The position numbers and the translations under genes were made by a program. Shown here piece after piece: positions 1 through 12,294 of a stretch of 64,000 bases of DNA. The notes under the pieces were generated by a model. The model worked only from the letters and a program-made list of their open reading frames with translations, ran no database searches and had not been told where the DNA came from. Source of the stretch: an uncultured Lachnospiraceae bacterium (GTDB taxonomy: Bacteria > Bacillota > Clostridia > Lachnospirales > Lachnospiraceae); assembly GCA_900544445.1 (NCBI GenBank), contig UQVK01000003.1, forward strand, positions 1 through 64,000, written 5' to 3'. Numbering within the stretch: the first letter of the stretch is position 1; each line of letters starts with the position of its first letter.

Positions 1-2
1 TC

Positions 3-110
3 GGACGTCTGATTCAGCTTCTGATTCAAAATTCCCGTTCTGATGAAATCAGCAGGGTGGTAACGGACCGGCAGTATCAGGAAACACTGTATCAGGAATT
101 TGGCTTATAG
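3..110 (+). CDS. C-terminal end of an unidentified protein
   Basis: An open frame enters from the left edge and ends at a TAG at 108-110, giving 35 residues that finish in YQETLYQEFGL. The start lies outside the window. I do not recognise the family. The piece is rich in Gln, Arg and Glu and has no membrane segment. It points towards carB (convergent). The only support for coding is the open frame up to the edge, so this is tentative. Confidence 0.35.
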   Translation, partial: GRLIQLLIQNSRSDEISRVVTDRQYQETLYQEFGL

Positions 111-190
111 AAAAAATGATCCGTATCTGCCCTGCTGTGGAAACGGTCATAGCCTTGCGGGCAGTCGAAGAATGAAAGAATAAAAAAATT

Positions 191-240
191 TACCAGGCGG
201 ACAGATTCGCAGCATACAGCCGCGAAATTGCCGCCTGGTA
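191..240 (-). terminator. Rho-independent terminator of carB
   Basis: A 10-bp perfect inverted repeat (TACCAGGCGG / CCGCCTGGTA) lies just beyond the carB stop codon. On the minus strand it is followed by a run of seven T (182-188). Confidence 0.75.
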
Positions 241-252
241 AAAATTTATGCT

Positions 253-3200
253 TTACGCTTCTTCTTTCTCCTGAATCATTCCATGAAGGGCCTGCAGGGA
301 ATGCACTTCGCCTCTGCCGTGCTCCTTCACATAAAGGATTCCCTCAGCCGTGGCAAAGCCTGCAGCCATGGTGGTGATGTAGGGGATTTTGCCCTTGATC
401 GCCGCCTTGCGCAGATAGCTGTCGTCATTGGCGCTGTCCTTGCCTACCGGAGTGTTGACGATCATCTGGATCTTGCCGTTGGTGATCAGATCCAGAATGT
501 TCGGGCGGCCCTCGGAGAGCTTTTTCACCAGTTCTACAGGAATGCCGGCTTCACGGATCAGAGCGGCAGTGCCTGCAGTAGCGATCAGGGAGAAACCTGC
601 CTTATGGAAGGCTTCAGCCAGCGCCTTTACCTCGGGCTTGTCCTTGCGGCTGACGGAAATCAATACCGTACCGGACAGCGGGAGAGAGGTCTGGGTGGCT
701 TCCTGAGCCTTGTAGAAGGCTTCGCCAAAGGAGGAAGAAAGTCCGAGAACCTCACCGGTGGAACGCATTTCGGGTCCAAGTACCGGATCCACCTCCGGGA
801 ACATGTTGAAGGGGAAGACCGCTTCCTTCACACCATAATAAGGAATGTGCTTTTCCTTCAGAGAGGGCACGGGAGAAGGATTATGGGTGTAGTCCTGCAT
901 GATCACGTCAATGGCAAGGGGCACCATGCGGATGTCGCAGACCTTGGATACCAGAGGCACCGTGCGGGATGCGCGGGGATTGGCTTCCAATACATATACC
1001 TTTCCGTTTTCAATGGCGTACTGCATGTTCATCAGACCCTGTACATGCATTTCCTCAGCGATCCGTCTGGTATAATCCTTAATGGTTTCCAGATTTTCTG
1101 CCGGAATGTGAACCGAAGGCAGAATGCAGGCGGAGTCGCCGGAGTGGATGCCCGCAAGCTCGATGTGCTCCATGACGGCGGGCACGAAGGCGTGGGTGCC
1201 GTCGCTGATGGCGTCGGCTTCGCATTCGGTCGCGTGGTTCAGGAAACGGTCGATCAGGATCGGGCGGTCGGGCGTAACGCCCACAGCAGCCTTCATGTAG
1301 CCTTCCATGCTTTCCGGATCATAGACCACCTCCATGCCGCGGCCGCCCAGAACATAGGAAGGACGTACCATGACGGGATAGCCGATGCTTTCAGCGATGG
1401 AGAGGGCTTCTTCCACTGTGGTCGCCATGCCGGATTCAGGCATGGGAATGTGCAGCTTGTCCATCATGGCGCGGAACAGGTCACGGTCTTCTGCCAGGTC
1501 GATGACGGAAGGGGAGGTCCCCAGGATTTTCACGCCGTTGCGTTCCAGCTCAGCGGCCAGGTTCAGCGGAGTCTGGCCGCCGAACTGGGCGATGACGCCC
1601 ACAGGCTTTTCCTTTTCGTAGATGCTCAGCACATCCTCCAGGGTGAGAGGCTCAAAATAAAGCTTGTCGGAGGTGTCGTAGTCCGTGGAAACGGTCTCCG
1701 GATTGCAGTTTACGATGATCGTTTCAAAGCCCAGCTTTTTCAGCGCAAGGGAGGCATGCACGCAGCAGTAGTCAAACTCGATACCCTGTCCGATGCGGTT
1801 CGGACCGCCGCCCAGAATCATGACCTTCGGCTTATCGGTGCTCACCGGATTTTTATCAGAGGCGTTGTAGGTGGAGTAGTAGTAAGCGCTGTCCGGCGTT
1901 CCGCTCACATGTACGCCCTCCCAGGCTTCGGTGACGCCGAGAGCGAGTCTGCGGGAACGGACTGCGGCTTCGGGAATCTCCAGAAGCTGGCTTAAATATT
2001 TGTCGGAAAAGCCGTCCTTCTTGGCGGCGATGAGCTGGTCATCGGGCGGCAGGCTTCCGCGGGAAGCAAGAAGTACGGTTTCTTCTTCGGTAAGTTCCTT
2101 CATCTGTTCGATGAACCATTTTTTCACCCTGGTGATTTCATGGATTTCGTCCACAGTGGCGCCCTTCAGCAGAGCTTCATACATCTGGAAATGCCGTTCG
2201 CTGGAAGGGGTTGCCAGCATGGAGAGAAGCTGTTCCTTGGTTTTGGTACGGAATTTCTTCAGGCCGCCAAGACCGTAGCGGCCGGTCTCCAGGCTGCGGA
2301 TGGCCTTCTGGAAAGCTTCCTTATAGGTTTTGCCGATGCTCATGACCTCGCCGACCGCACGCATCTGAGTGCCGAGCTTGTCCTCCACGCCCTTGAATTT
2401 CTCAAAGGCCCAGCGGGCGAACTTGATGACCACGTAATCTCCGTCCGGCACGTATTTGTCCAGCGTGCCATATTTTCCGCAGGGGATATCCTTCAGGGTC
2501 AGGCCGCAGGCGAGCATGGCGGAAACGAGAGCAATGGGGAAACCCGTCGCCTTGGATGCCAGAGCGGAGGAGCGGGAGGTGCGGGGATTGATCTCGATGA
2601 CGACGATCCGATCCGTTTTCGGGTCGTGGGCAAACTGCACGTTGGTGCCGCCGATGACCTGAACGCTCTCCACGATTTTGTAAGCCGCCTCCTGGAGGCG
2701 CTTCTGACATTCTTCGGAAATGGTGAGCATGGGAGCGGCACAGAAGGAATCGCCCGTGTGTACACCCATGGGATCAATGTTTTCGATGAAGCAGACGGTG
2801 ATCATATTGTTGTCCGCGTCACGTACCACTTCAAGCTCCAGCTCTTCCCAGCCGAGGATGGATTCCTCTACCAGAACCTGTCCTACCAGGCTGGCCTGAA
2901 GACCTCTGGCGCAGACGGTTTTCAGTTCGTCCACATTGTAAACCAGGCCGCCGCCCGCGCCGCCCATGGTATAGGCGGGACGAAGCACCACCGGATATCC
3001 CAGACGGTCCGCGATGGACAAAGCTTCTTCCACGCTGTAGGCAACCTCACTCCTGGCCATTTCGATTCCCAGCGCGTTCATCGCATTCTTGAATTCGATC
3101 CGGTCCTCGCCCCGTTCAATGGCGTCCACCTGAACGCCGATAACCTTCACATTGTATTTATCCAGCACGCCTGCCTTGCTCAGCTCCGAGCAGAGGTTCA

Positions 3201-3486
3201 GGCCGGACTGCCCGCCCAGGTTGGGAAGCAGGGCGTCGGGACGCTCCTTGGCGATGATCTGTTCGAGGCGCTCCACATTCAGCGGCTCAATGTAGGTAAC
3301 ATCGGCGGTTTCCGGGTCGGTCATGATGGTGGCCGGGTTGGAATTGACCAGCACGATCTCATAGCCGAGCTTTTTTAAGGCTTTGCAGGCCTGGGTTCCG
3401 GAATAGTCGAATTCGCAGGCCTGGCCGATGATGATCGGGCCGGAGCCGATGATCATAACTTTGTTGATGTCGGTTCTCTTTGGCAT
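253..3486 (-). CDS. carB: Carbamoyl-phosphate synthase large subunit
   Basis: Makes carbamoyl phosphate from bicarbonate, ammonia and two ATP for pyrimidine and arginine synthesis, in the cytoplasm with the glutaminase CarA. The 1077 residues match the usual length of about 1070. Two homologous ATP-grasp halves are visible. The first begins MIIGSGPIIIGQACEFDYSG near residue 12, and the second MILGGGPNRIGQGIEFDY near residue 560. Each half is followed by an ATP-grasp carboxylation or phosphorylation domain, and a C-terminal MGS-like allosteric domain (residues about 940-1077) closes the protein. A GGAGGA Shine-Dalgarno lies 4-5 bases before the ATG. Oddity: carA is not adjacent. The upstream side holds a repeat array and then lacZ on the other strand, so carB stands alone with its own terminator. 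Identification is firm. Confidence 0.98.
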   Translation of the reverse strand: MPKRTDINKVMIIGSGPIIIGQACEFDYSGTQACKALKKLGYEIVLVNSNPATIMTDPETADVTYIEPLNVERLEQIIAKERPDALLPNLGGQSGLNLCSELSKAGVLDKYNVKVIGVQVDAIERGEDRIEFKNAMNALGIEMARSEVAYSVEEALSIADRLGYPVVLRPAYTMGGAGGGLVYNVDELKTVCARGLQASLVGQVLVEESILGWEELELEVVRDADNNMITVCFIENIDPMGVHTGDSFCAAPMLTISEECQKRLQEAAYKIVESVQVIGGTNVQFAHDPKTDRIVVIEINPRTSRSSALASKATGFPIALVSAMLACGLTLKDIPCGKYGTLDKYVPDGDYVVIKFARWAFEKFKGVEDKLGTQMRAVGEVMSIGKTYKEAFQKAIRSLETGRYGLGGLKKFRTKTKEQLLSMLATPSSERHFQMYEALLKGATVDEIHEITRVKKWFIEQMKELTEEETVLLASRGSLPPDDQLIAAKKDGFSDKYLSQLLEIPEAAVRSRRLALGVTEAWEGVHVSGTPDSAYYYSTYNASDKNPVSTDKPKVMILGGGPNRIGQGIEFDYCCVHASLALKKLGFETIIVNCNPETVSTDYDTSDKLYFEPLTLEDVLSIYEKEKPVGVIAQFGGQTPLNLAAELERNGVKILGTSPSVIDLAEDRDLFRAMMDKLHIPMPESGMATTVEEALSIAESIGYPVMVRPSYVLGGRGMEVVYDPESMEGYMKAAVGVTPDRPILIDRFLNHATECEADAISDGTHAFVPAVMEHIELAGIHSGDSACILPSVHIPAENLETIKDYTRRIAEEMHVQGLMNMQYAIENGKVYVLEANPRASRTVPLVSKVCDIRMVPLAIDVIMQDYTHNPSPVPSLKEKHIPYYGVKEAVFPFNMFPEVDPVLGPEMRSTGEVLGLSSSFGEAFYKAQEATQTSLPLSGTVLISVSRKDKPEVKALAEAFHKAGFSLIATAGTAALIREAGIPVELVKKLSEGRPNILDLITNGKIQMIVNTPVGKDSANDDSYLRKAAIKGKIPYITTMAAGFATAEGILYVKEHGRGEVHSLQALHGMIQEKEEA

Positions 3487-3553
3487 GTTTCCTCCATTCT
3501 GCGTGTAGCATTGCGCTTATCATTTTTGTGGGAATAGGATCCCCGTTTTTCCT

Positions 3554-3559
3554 ATTATA
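3554..3559 (-). promoter_or_regulatory. Possible -10 box for carB
   Basis: A TATAAT on the minus strand lies 68 bases before the carB start. No convincing -35 box lies 17 bases upstream, so only the -10 element is proposed. I see no PyrR site or attenuator. Confidence 0.35.
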
Positions 3560-3599
3560 TACGAAATGAGAGAGAAGCGGAAGGGCAAAGCGGAAAGAA

Positions 3600-4022
3600 A
3601 AATGCGGATTGGGCGGAAAATGTCGTCTGCGGGTGGGGGCAGCCACGCGTGGTCCAGCCATGCCAGGCTCGATGCCGCGGCGCGTCATCTCGCTTGCGGC
3701 TGTTCGCCGTATGTCCGAAGAACCACAGACTCCTCCACAAGCAAGCTTGTTCCGGAGAGAATCGTCCACGCGTAGTCCAGCCATGCCAAGCTCGATTCCG
3801 CTATGCTCCATCTCGCTTGCGGCTGTTCGCCGTATGTCCGAAGAACCACAGACTCCTCCACAAGCAAGCTTGTTCCGGAGAGAATCGTCCACGCGTAGTC
3901 CAGCCATGCCAAGCTCGATTCCGCTATGCTCCATCTCGCTTGCGGCTGTTCGCCGTATGTCTGAAAACCCAAAGAGTCCTCTGCGAGCAAGCTCGCTCCG
4001 GCCTCTCCGGGTTTCCAGACGC
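3600..4022. repeat. Tandem array of a 123-bp dispersed repeat
   Basis: Three near-identical units start at 3643, 3766 and 3889 (period 123 bp), followed by a diverged partial copy to about 4022. Each unit holds CCACAAGCAAGCTTGTTCC (a small hairpin) and a CATACGGCGAACAGCCGCA-like block read on the minus strand. Because 123 is divisible by three, open frames run through on both strands, giving 41-residue periodic peptides. I regard these as non-coding. The same core sequence recurs at 61470-61680 in the opposite orientation, so this is a dispersed family. The array fills the stretch between carB and lacZ. Confidence 0.85.
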
Positions 4023-4038
4023 ATGGCTTCACAGGTAA

Positions 4039-7251
<3,213 letters not shown>

Positions 7252-7316
7252 AACGTCACAGAGGATTCTCTGCGCGCATACAATGATAGGGAAAAGAAAA
7301 AAGAAGGAACCGGAGT

Positions 7317-7844
7317 ATGGATTTTCGTTACAATCAGTTCGGTATGACACAGCGTCCGGTATACATGAGCTTTTCCGGAGTGATTACCAGCATTGAGACA
7401 GCCGGAAATATGGGAAGATATGACGGCTGCTCTCAGGTGGTCACGGTGGAGAATGAATCCGGAAATGTGGTGAATTTCTTCATGAATGCGGATACCTTTG
7501 TGGTGGATTACACGACCCTGTATGAAAGCCTTCCCGTTACCGTCTTCTATAACGGTAACGCGGCGGCTCCCCTGATCTATCCGCCGCAGTATGTGGCGGC
7601 GGTCGTCGCTCCCCAGATGGAAGGACAGATGGTTTACGTGGGGTATTTTAACAATGTATTCTTAAGCAGCGACCAGGGACTGAAGCTGAATCTTGCGCCT
7701 TCCACCACGGTTGTGACGCAGAATAACCAGACCTTCCTCGGAAATCCCGGTGGTCATACGCTGGTGGTGCTCTACAGTCAGACGACCAGAAGCATTCCGC
7801 CGCAGACTACGCCGGATAAAATCATTGTCCTCTGCGGGCAGTAA
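7317..7844 (+). CDS. Conserved-looking protein of unknown function, 175 aa
   Basis: Follows lacZ by 65 bases with an AAGAAGGAA ribosome binding site, so it may be co-transcribed. I do not recognise the family. The sequence is beta-rich (many alternating V/T/Y residues) with two halves, each starting with an aromatic/Gly-rich stretch (SFSGVITSIE near 19; VYVGYFNNVF near 106). This could be two small beta-barrels of OB or SH3 type. There is no signal peptide, no membrane helix and no Cys cluster (two Cys only). It ends in DKIIVLCGQ. A bidirectional hairpin terminator follows at once. It is clearly coding by its RBS and clean frame, but no function is proposed. Confidence 0.8.
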   Translation: MDFRYNQFGMTQRPVYMSFSGVITSIETAGNMGRYDGCSQVVTVENESGNVVNFFMNADTFVVDYTTLYESLPVTVFYNGNAAAPLIYPPQYVAAVVAPQMEGQMVYVGYFNNVFLSSDQGLKLNLAPSTTVVTQNNQTFLGNPGGHTLVVLYSQTTRSIPPQTTPDKIIVLCGQ

Positions 7845-7850
7845 AAGCGG

Positions 7851-7894
7851 CGGACGCCGCGCTTTGTTCAGAATTTTACAAAGCGTGGCGTCCG
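7851..7894. terminator. Bidirectional hairpin between convergent genes
   Basis: A 16-bp stem (CGGACGCCGCGCTTTG / CAAAGCGTGGCGTCCG, one G-T wobble) with a 12-base loop. TTTT follows on either strand. It overlaps the end of the histidinol-phosphatase gene. Confidence 0.7.
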
Positions 7895-8686
7895 GTTTTC
7901 GAATACGGTATAATATCGGAAGCCGCAGTCCCTTAAAACCTCCTCTGCCCGGTCAAAGGACCGGCAGAGGTCCTCCGGACGATGGGCGTCAGAGCCTACG
8001 GTGACGATTTCTCCGCCCTTTTCACGGTAACGGCGAAGCAGAGCGGTACAGGGATGCAGATCCTTAAGCCCGTAGCGGATGCCCCCTGTATTGACTTCCA
8101 GGCCGATCCCGTTTTCCAGAAGCAGATCCAGCATTTTTTCAAACAGATCCGCATATTTCTCGTAAGAATAATCCTTATCCTGGGTAGGCGCGTAACGGAC
8201 CACATAGTCCAGATGCCCGTAGATATCAAAATCAGTAAAGGTTTCCAGATTCTCTATAATGGAAGAAAAATATTCACGGAGCGCTTCTTCTTCGCTTCTT
8301 CCTTCCCAGAAATAGGGCTGATAGGGATCTTTTCCCGCGCACAGGTGGGAAGAGCCGATGATGAAATCGAAGGGCTTCGACGCTGCAAAAGCGGACTGCA
8401 GCGGGACGAGATGCGACTGAAGACCCAGCTCCACGCCGAACAGAATGCGGATCCTGCCCTGGTAGACCGTTCTGTATTTCAGAAGGTCATAGAGATAGGA
8501 GTCCGTGTTGACCTCGAAGCATCCGGCCGGAGAGATGTCCGATACCGGAAAATCAAAATCCATATGTTCCGTAAAACACATCTGCGTAAGACCAAGCTCG
8601 ATCCCTCTCAGGATCATGGACTCCATGGGGGCTTCCGAGTCGCCCGAAAATGAGGAGTGCAGATGATAGTCGGCCAGAATTGCCAT
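7868..8686 (-). CDS. hisJ: PHP-family histidinol-phosphatase
   Basis: Removes phosphate from histidinol phosphate, the penultimate step of histidine synthesis. At 272 residues it has the expected length for the HisJ/HisK PHP type. Metal-site motifs of the PHP fold are present: DYHLHSSFSGDS at the N-terminus, FTEHMD near residue 40, GSSHLC in the middle, and a C-terminal GSDAHRPEDL. No other his genes are adjacent, which is common for this family. Because PHP phosphatases act on several substrates, the exact substrate is inferred from family similarity. It ends convergently with the 175-aa unknown gene at a shared hairpin. Confidence 0.85.
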   Translation of the reverse strand: MAILADYHLHSSFSGDSEAPMESMILRGIELGLTQMCFTEHMDFDFPVSDISPAGCFEVNTDSYLYDLLKYRTVYQGRIRILFGVELGLQSHLVPLQSAFAASKPFDFIIGSSHLCAGKDPYQPYFWEGRSEEEALREYFSSIIENLETFTDFDIYGHLDYVVRYAPTQDKDYSYEKYADLFEKMLDLLLENGIGLEVNTGGIRYGLKDLHPCTALLRRYREKGGEIVTVGSDAHRPEDLCRSFDRAEEVLRDCGFRYYTVFENRTPRFVKF

Positions 8687-8892
8687 AAAAATCTCCCTTC
8701 CGCCGTCCGTTCATAAAATAGTTGATATTTCTGATTCCATATCGAAAAAGGACGATCCGGTTAGAGTATAACGCAGATGATGAAAAAAGGCAATGAGGAG
8801 CGGAAGCGCCATGAATGAGGGGCGCAGGAAGCCGTACAAATCTGAAATTTTTGTAAAATCTGATCAATTTCCAATATTTTTTGATTTTCGTC

Positions 8893-8921
8893 TTGATATT
8901 TTTAGCTGAATTAGGTACAAT
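8893..8921 (+). promoter_or_regulatory. Sigma-A promoter of the gap cluster
   Basis: A TTGATA (8893-8898), 17-bp spacer and TACAAT (8916-8921) give a leader of about 105 bases before gap. The region 8687-9033 otherwise holds no gene. Confidence 0.75.
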
Positions 8922-9033
8922 GATTTTGCTGATAAAATTTTGTCAAGCATAACAGGACAGGCTGTGCGGCGCATGGCGGTTTTTGTTGTGTCTGGCAGAA
9001 TGATATAAAAAACATTTTTAGGAGGAATTAAAA

Positions 9034-10053
9034 ATGGCAGTCAAAGTAGCAATTAATGGTTTTGGCCGTATTGGACGTCTTGCTTTCAGACAGATGTTCG
9101 GCGCAGAAGGATTTGAAATCGTTGCAATCAACGATCTTACCTCTCCCGAGATGCTTGCTCACCTGCTGAAGTATGATTCTACTCAGGGCAGATATGAACT
9201 GGCTGACAAGGTTTCCTACGGTGAGGATTCCATCACTGTTGACGGAAAAGAGATTAAGATTTATGCAAAGGCTAACGCTGCTGAGCTTCCCTGGGGAGAG
9301 ATCGGTGTTGACGTAGTTCTGGAGTGCACCGGCTTCTACACCTCCAAGGCTAAGGCACAGGCTCATATCGATGCCGGCGCTAAGCATGTTATCATTTCCG
9401 CACCTGCCGGAAACGATCTTCCTACCATCGTTTACAACGTTAACCATGAGACCCTGAGCAAGGATGACCACATCATCTCCGCTGCTTCCTGCACCACCAA
9501 CTGCCTGGCTCCCATGGCTAAGGCTCTGAATGATGCGTTCCCGATCCAGAGCGGAATTATGTGCACGATCCACGCTTACACCGGAGATCAGATGACTCTG
9601 GATGGCCCTCAGAGAAAGGGTGACAAGAGAAGAAGCCGTGCTGCAGCTGTGAATATCGTTCCCAACAGCACCGGCGCTGCAAAGGCAATTGGCCTGGTTA
9701 TCCCTGAGCTGAACGGCAAGCTGATCGGTTCTGCTCAGCGTGTTCCTACCCCTACCGGATCCACCACGATCCTTACCGCTGTTGTTAAGGGACAGCCTAC
9801 CAAGGAAGCTATCAACGCTGCCATGAAGGCTGCTGCTAACGAGTCCTTCGGATACAACGAGGATGAGATCGTATCCAGCGATATCGTTGGTATGAGATAT
9901 GGTTCCCTGTTCGATGCTACCCAGACCATGGTTCTGCCCATCGACGAGAACACCGCTGAAGTACAGGTTGTTTCCTGGTACGACAACGAGAATTCCTATA
10001 CCAGCCAGATGGTTCGCACCATCAAGCACTTCGGCAAGCTGCTGAACGCTTAA
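9034..10053 (+). CDS. gap: Glyceraldehyde-3-phosphate dehydrogenase, type I
   Basis: Oxidises glyceraldehyde 3-phosphate to 1,3-bisphosphoglycerate with NAD and phosphate in glycolysis. It has 339 residues. The N-terminal Rossmann fold starts [11 protein letters not shown]. The catalytic Cys153 lies in [12 protein letters not shown], followed by the catalytic domain and a C-terminal SWYDNENSY segment. A strong AGGAGG lies 9 bases before the ATG. Codon use is strongly biased (GCT, GTT, AAG, CCT), as in highly expressed genes. It is first in the gap-pgk-tpiA cluster, with an intrinsic terminator directly after it, so gap should be transcribed in excess of the two following genes. Confidence 0.98.
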   Translation: MAVKVAINGFGRIGRLAFRQMFGAEGFEIVAINDLTSPEMLAHLLKYDSTQGRYELADKVSYGEDSITVDGKEIKIYAKANAAELPWGEIGVDVVLECTGFYTSKAKAQAHIDAGAKHVIISAPAGNDLPTIVYNVNHETLSKDDHIISAASCTTNCLAPMAKALNDAFPIQSGIMCTIHAYTGDQMTLDGPQRKGDKRRSRAAAVNIVPNSTGAAKAIGLVIPELNGKLIGSAQRVPTPTGSTTILTAVVKGQPTKEAINAAMKAAANESFGYNEDEIVSSDIVGMRYGSLFDATQTMVLPIDENTAEVQVVSWYDNENSYTSQMVRTIKHFGKLLNA

Positions 10054-10086
10054 TCAGTTCGTTTGTGAGAGGCATAGGCTCATTGA

Positions 10087-10119
10087 GGGTCCGGTCTGAA
10101 AAGGACCGGACCCTTTTTT
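10087..10119 (+). terminator. Intrinsic terminator between gap and pgk
   Basis: GGGTCCGGTC / GACCGGACCC stem with a short loop and six T. Read-through or a promoter inside 10120-10180 must supply pgk-tpiA; no clear promoter was found there. Confidence 0.85.
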
Positions 10120-10195
10120 AACGGATTGTTTTCCATATGGACCTTCCGTTATTCTATCAGACGGGGCAGACCCCGGATCAAGGAGGATATTCACC

Positions 10196-11404
10196 ATGTC
10201 ATTAAATAAGAAATCCATTGATGATATCAATGTAAAGGGAAAAAGAGTTCTCTGCAGATGTGATTTCAACGTTCCGCTGAAGGATGGAAAGATCACCGAC
10301 GAGAACCGTCTGGTTGCAGCGCTTCCCACCATTAAGAAGCTGATCGCTGACGGCGGAAAGGTAATTCTGTGCTCCCATCTTGGAAAACCCAAGGGAGAGC
10401 CGAAGCCTGAGCTGTCCCTGGCTCCCGTTGCTGCCCGTCTTTCCGAGCTGCTTGGCCAGGAAGTGAAGTTCGCTGCGGATCCTGAAGTGGTAGGCCCCAA
10501 TGCAAAAGCTGCGGTTGAGGCCATGAAGGACGGCGATGTGATCCTGCTGGAGAACACCCGTTACAGAGCGGAAGAGACCAAGAACGGAGAGGCTTTCTCC
10601 AAAGATCTGGCTTCCCTCTGCGACGTATTTGTAAACGACGCTTTCGGAACCGCCCATAGAGCGCACTGCTCCAACGTTGGCGTGGCTCAGCTGGTTGATA
10701 CCGCTGTTGTCGGCTATCTGATGGAGAAGGAAATCAACTTCCTGGGCAATGCGGTTGAGAATCCGGTAAGACCCTTTGTTGCCATCCTTGGCGGAGCTAA
10801 GGTTGCGGACAAGCTGAACGTAATCTCCAACCTGCTTGAGAAGTGCGATACCCTGATCATCGGCGGCGGCATGGCTTTCACCTTCCTGAAGGCAAAGGGC
10901 TACGAGATCGGCGCTTCCCTGGTTGACGATGAGAAGATCGACTATTGTAAGGAAATGATGGAGAAGGCGGAGAAGCTGGGCAAGAAGCTGCTGCTTCCTG
11001 TTGACGCCGTATGTGCCAAGTCCTTCCCGAACCCGATCGACGCTGACATCGATGTGACCGTATGTGAGGCAGATGCGATCCCGGCAGATATGCTTGGACT
11101 GGACATCGGACCCAAGTCTGCAGAAGAGTTTGCAGAGGCTGTAAAGACCGCCAAGACTGTTGTTTGGAACGGACCGATGGGCGTATTCGAGAACCCGGTT
11201 CTGGCAAAGGGAACCATCGCTGTTGCGAAGGCTCTTGCTGAGACGGATGCTACCACCATCATCGGCGGCGGCGATTCCGCAGCTGCTGTTAACCAGCTCG
11301 GCTTCGGCGATAAGATGACCCATATCTCCACCGGCGGCGGCGCTTCTCTGGAATTCCTTGAGGGCAAGGAGCTTCCCGGCGTAGCTGCGGCAAATGACAA
11401 ATAA
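10196..11404 (+). CDS. pgk: Phosphoglycerate kinase
   Basis: Transfers phosphate from 1,3-bisphosphoglycerate to ADP, the first ATP-yielding step of glycolysis. The 402 residues are close to the bacterial norm of about 395. The N-terminal domain carries [15 protein letters not shown] (near residue 18) and the SHLGKPKG substrate loop. The C-terminal nucleotide domain has [18 protein letters not shown] and [25 protein letters not shown] precedes the ATG. It shares the biased codon use of gap. tpiA follows after 24 bases, so the two form a transcription unit. Confidence 0.98.
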   Translation: MSLNKKSIDDINVKGKRVLCRCDFNVPLKDGKITDENRLVAALPTIKKLIADGGKVILCSHLGKPKGEPKPELSLAPVAARLSELLGQEVKFAADPEVVGPNAKAAVEAMKDGDVILLENTRYRAEETKNGEAFSKDLASLCDVFVNDAFGTAHRAHCSNVGVAQLVDTAVVGYLMEKEINFLGNAVENPVRPFVAILGGAKVADKLNVISNLLEKCDTLIIGGGMAFTFLKAKGYEIGASLVDDEKIDYCKEMMEKAEKLGKKLLLPVDAVCAKSFPNPIDADIDVTVCEADAIPADMLGLDIGPKSAEEFAEAVKTAKTVVWNGPMGVFENPVLAKGTIAVAKALAETDATTIIGGGDSAAAVNQLGFGDKMTHISTGGGASLEFLEGKELPGVAAANDK

Positions 11405-11428
11405 AGAAAACTGAAGGAGGCCATTATC

Positions 11429-12178
11429 ATGGCAAGAAGAAAAATTATCGCAGGCAACTGGAAGATGAACATGACTCCCAGCCAGGCTGTTGAACTGATC
11501 AATACCTTAAAGCCCCTCGTTGTTACGGATGAGGCTGACGTGGTATTCTGCGTACCCGCCATCGACATCATCCCTGCTGTAGAGGCTGCAAAGGGAAGCA
11601 ACATCGAGATCGGCGCTGAAAACATGTATTTCGAGGAGAAGGGCGCTTATACCGGCGAGATCGCTCCCGACATGCTGACGGATGCAGGCGTGAAGTATGT
11701 GATCATCGGACATTCCGAGAGAAGAGAATACTTCGCTGAGACCGATGAAACCGTGAACAGGAAGGTCCTGAAGGCTTTCGAACACGGCCTTACCCCCATC
11801 ATCTGCTGCGGCGAGTCCCTCACTCAGAGAGAGCAGGGAATCACCATCGACTGGATCCGTCAGCAGATCAAGATCGCTTTCCTGAACGTAACGGCTGATC
11901 AGGCGAAGACCGCTGTCATCGCTTATGAGCCCATCTGGGCAATCGGTACCGGCAAGACCGCTACCACCGAGCAGGCGCAGGAAGTATGTGCGGCAATCCG
12001 TGCATGCATCGGCGAGATCTACGATGAGGCGACTGCAGAAGCCATCCGCATCCAGTACGGCGGATCCGTGAACGCGGCTACGGCTCCCGAGCTTTTCGCT
12101 CAGCCCGACATCGACGGCGGCCTGGTAGGCGGCGCGTCCCTGAAGCCTGACTTCGGAAAGATCGTAAACTACAAATAA
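11429..12178 (+). CDS. tpiA: Triose-phosphate isomerase
   Basis: Interconverts dihydroxyacetone phosphate and glyceraldehyde 3-phosphate. A single TIM barrel of 249 residues, the standard length. Catalytic residues are visible: Lys in AGNWKMN near residue 12, His95 in IIGHSERR, and Glu167 in [11 protein letters not shown]. The C-terminal phosphate-binding YGGSVN and GGLVGGASL are intact. It starts 24 bases after pgk with AAGGAGG as ribosome binding site. It is the last gene of the cluster; an inverted repeat with a T run follows. Confidence 0.98.
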   Translation: MARRKIIAGNWKMNMTPSQAVELINTLKPLVVTDEADVVFCVPAIDIIPAVEAAKGSNIEIGAENMYFEEKGAYTGEIAPDMLTDAGVKYVIIGHSERREYFAETDETVNRKVLKAFEHGLTPIICCGESLTQREQGITIDWIRQQIKIAFLNVTADQAKTAVIAYEPIWAIGTGKTATTEQAQEVCAAIRACIGEIYDEATAEAIRIQYGGSVNAATAPELFAQPDIDGGLVGGASLKPDFGKIVNYK

Positions 12179-12209
12179 TACAGCAATATAAACAAATATA
12201 ACATCATAA

Positions 12210-12275
12210 AACAGGACAAAACATGATTCGATTTGTAAAGTTTTTACTAAGGAATTGCGCTTTGTCCTGTTTTTG
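12210..12275 (+). terminator. Likely terminator after tpiA
   Basis: Arms ACAGGACAAA and TTTGTCCTGT are separated by a long AT-rich loop and followed by TTTTT. The long loop lowers confidence. Confidence 0.5.
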
Positions 12276-12294
12276 TCATTTTTCAAATATCACT

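Noticed and set aside
283-1995. 570-codon frame on the plus strand, opposite carB
   Set aside because: Shadow frame of the highly conserved carB; no start site, no domain.
3600-4022. CRISPR array
   Set aside because: The whole 123-bp unit is repeated; there are no unique spacers and no cas genes.
9028-10029. 333-codon antisense frame of gap
   Set aside because: Caused by the strong codon bias of gap; no RBS or motif.
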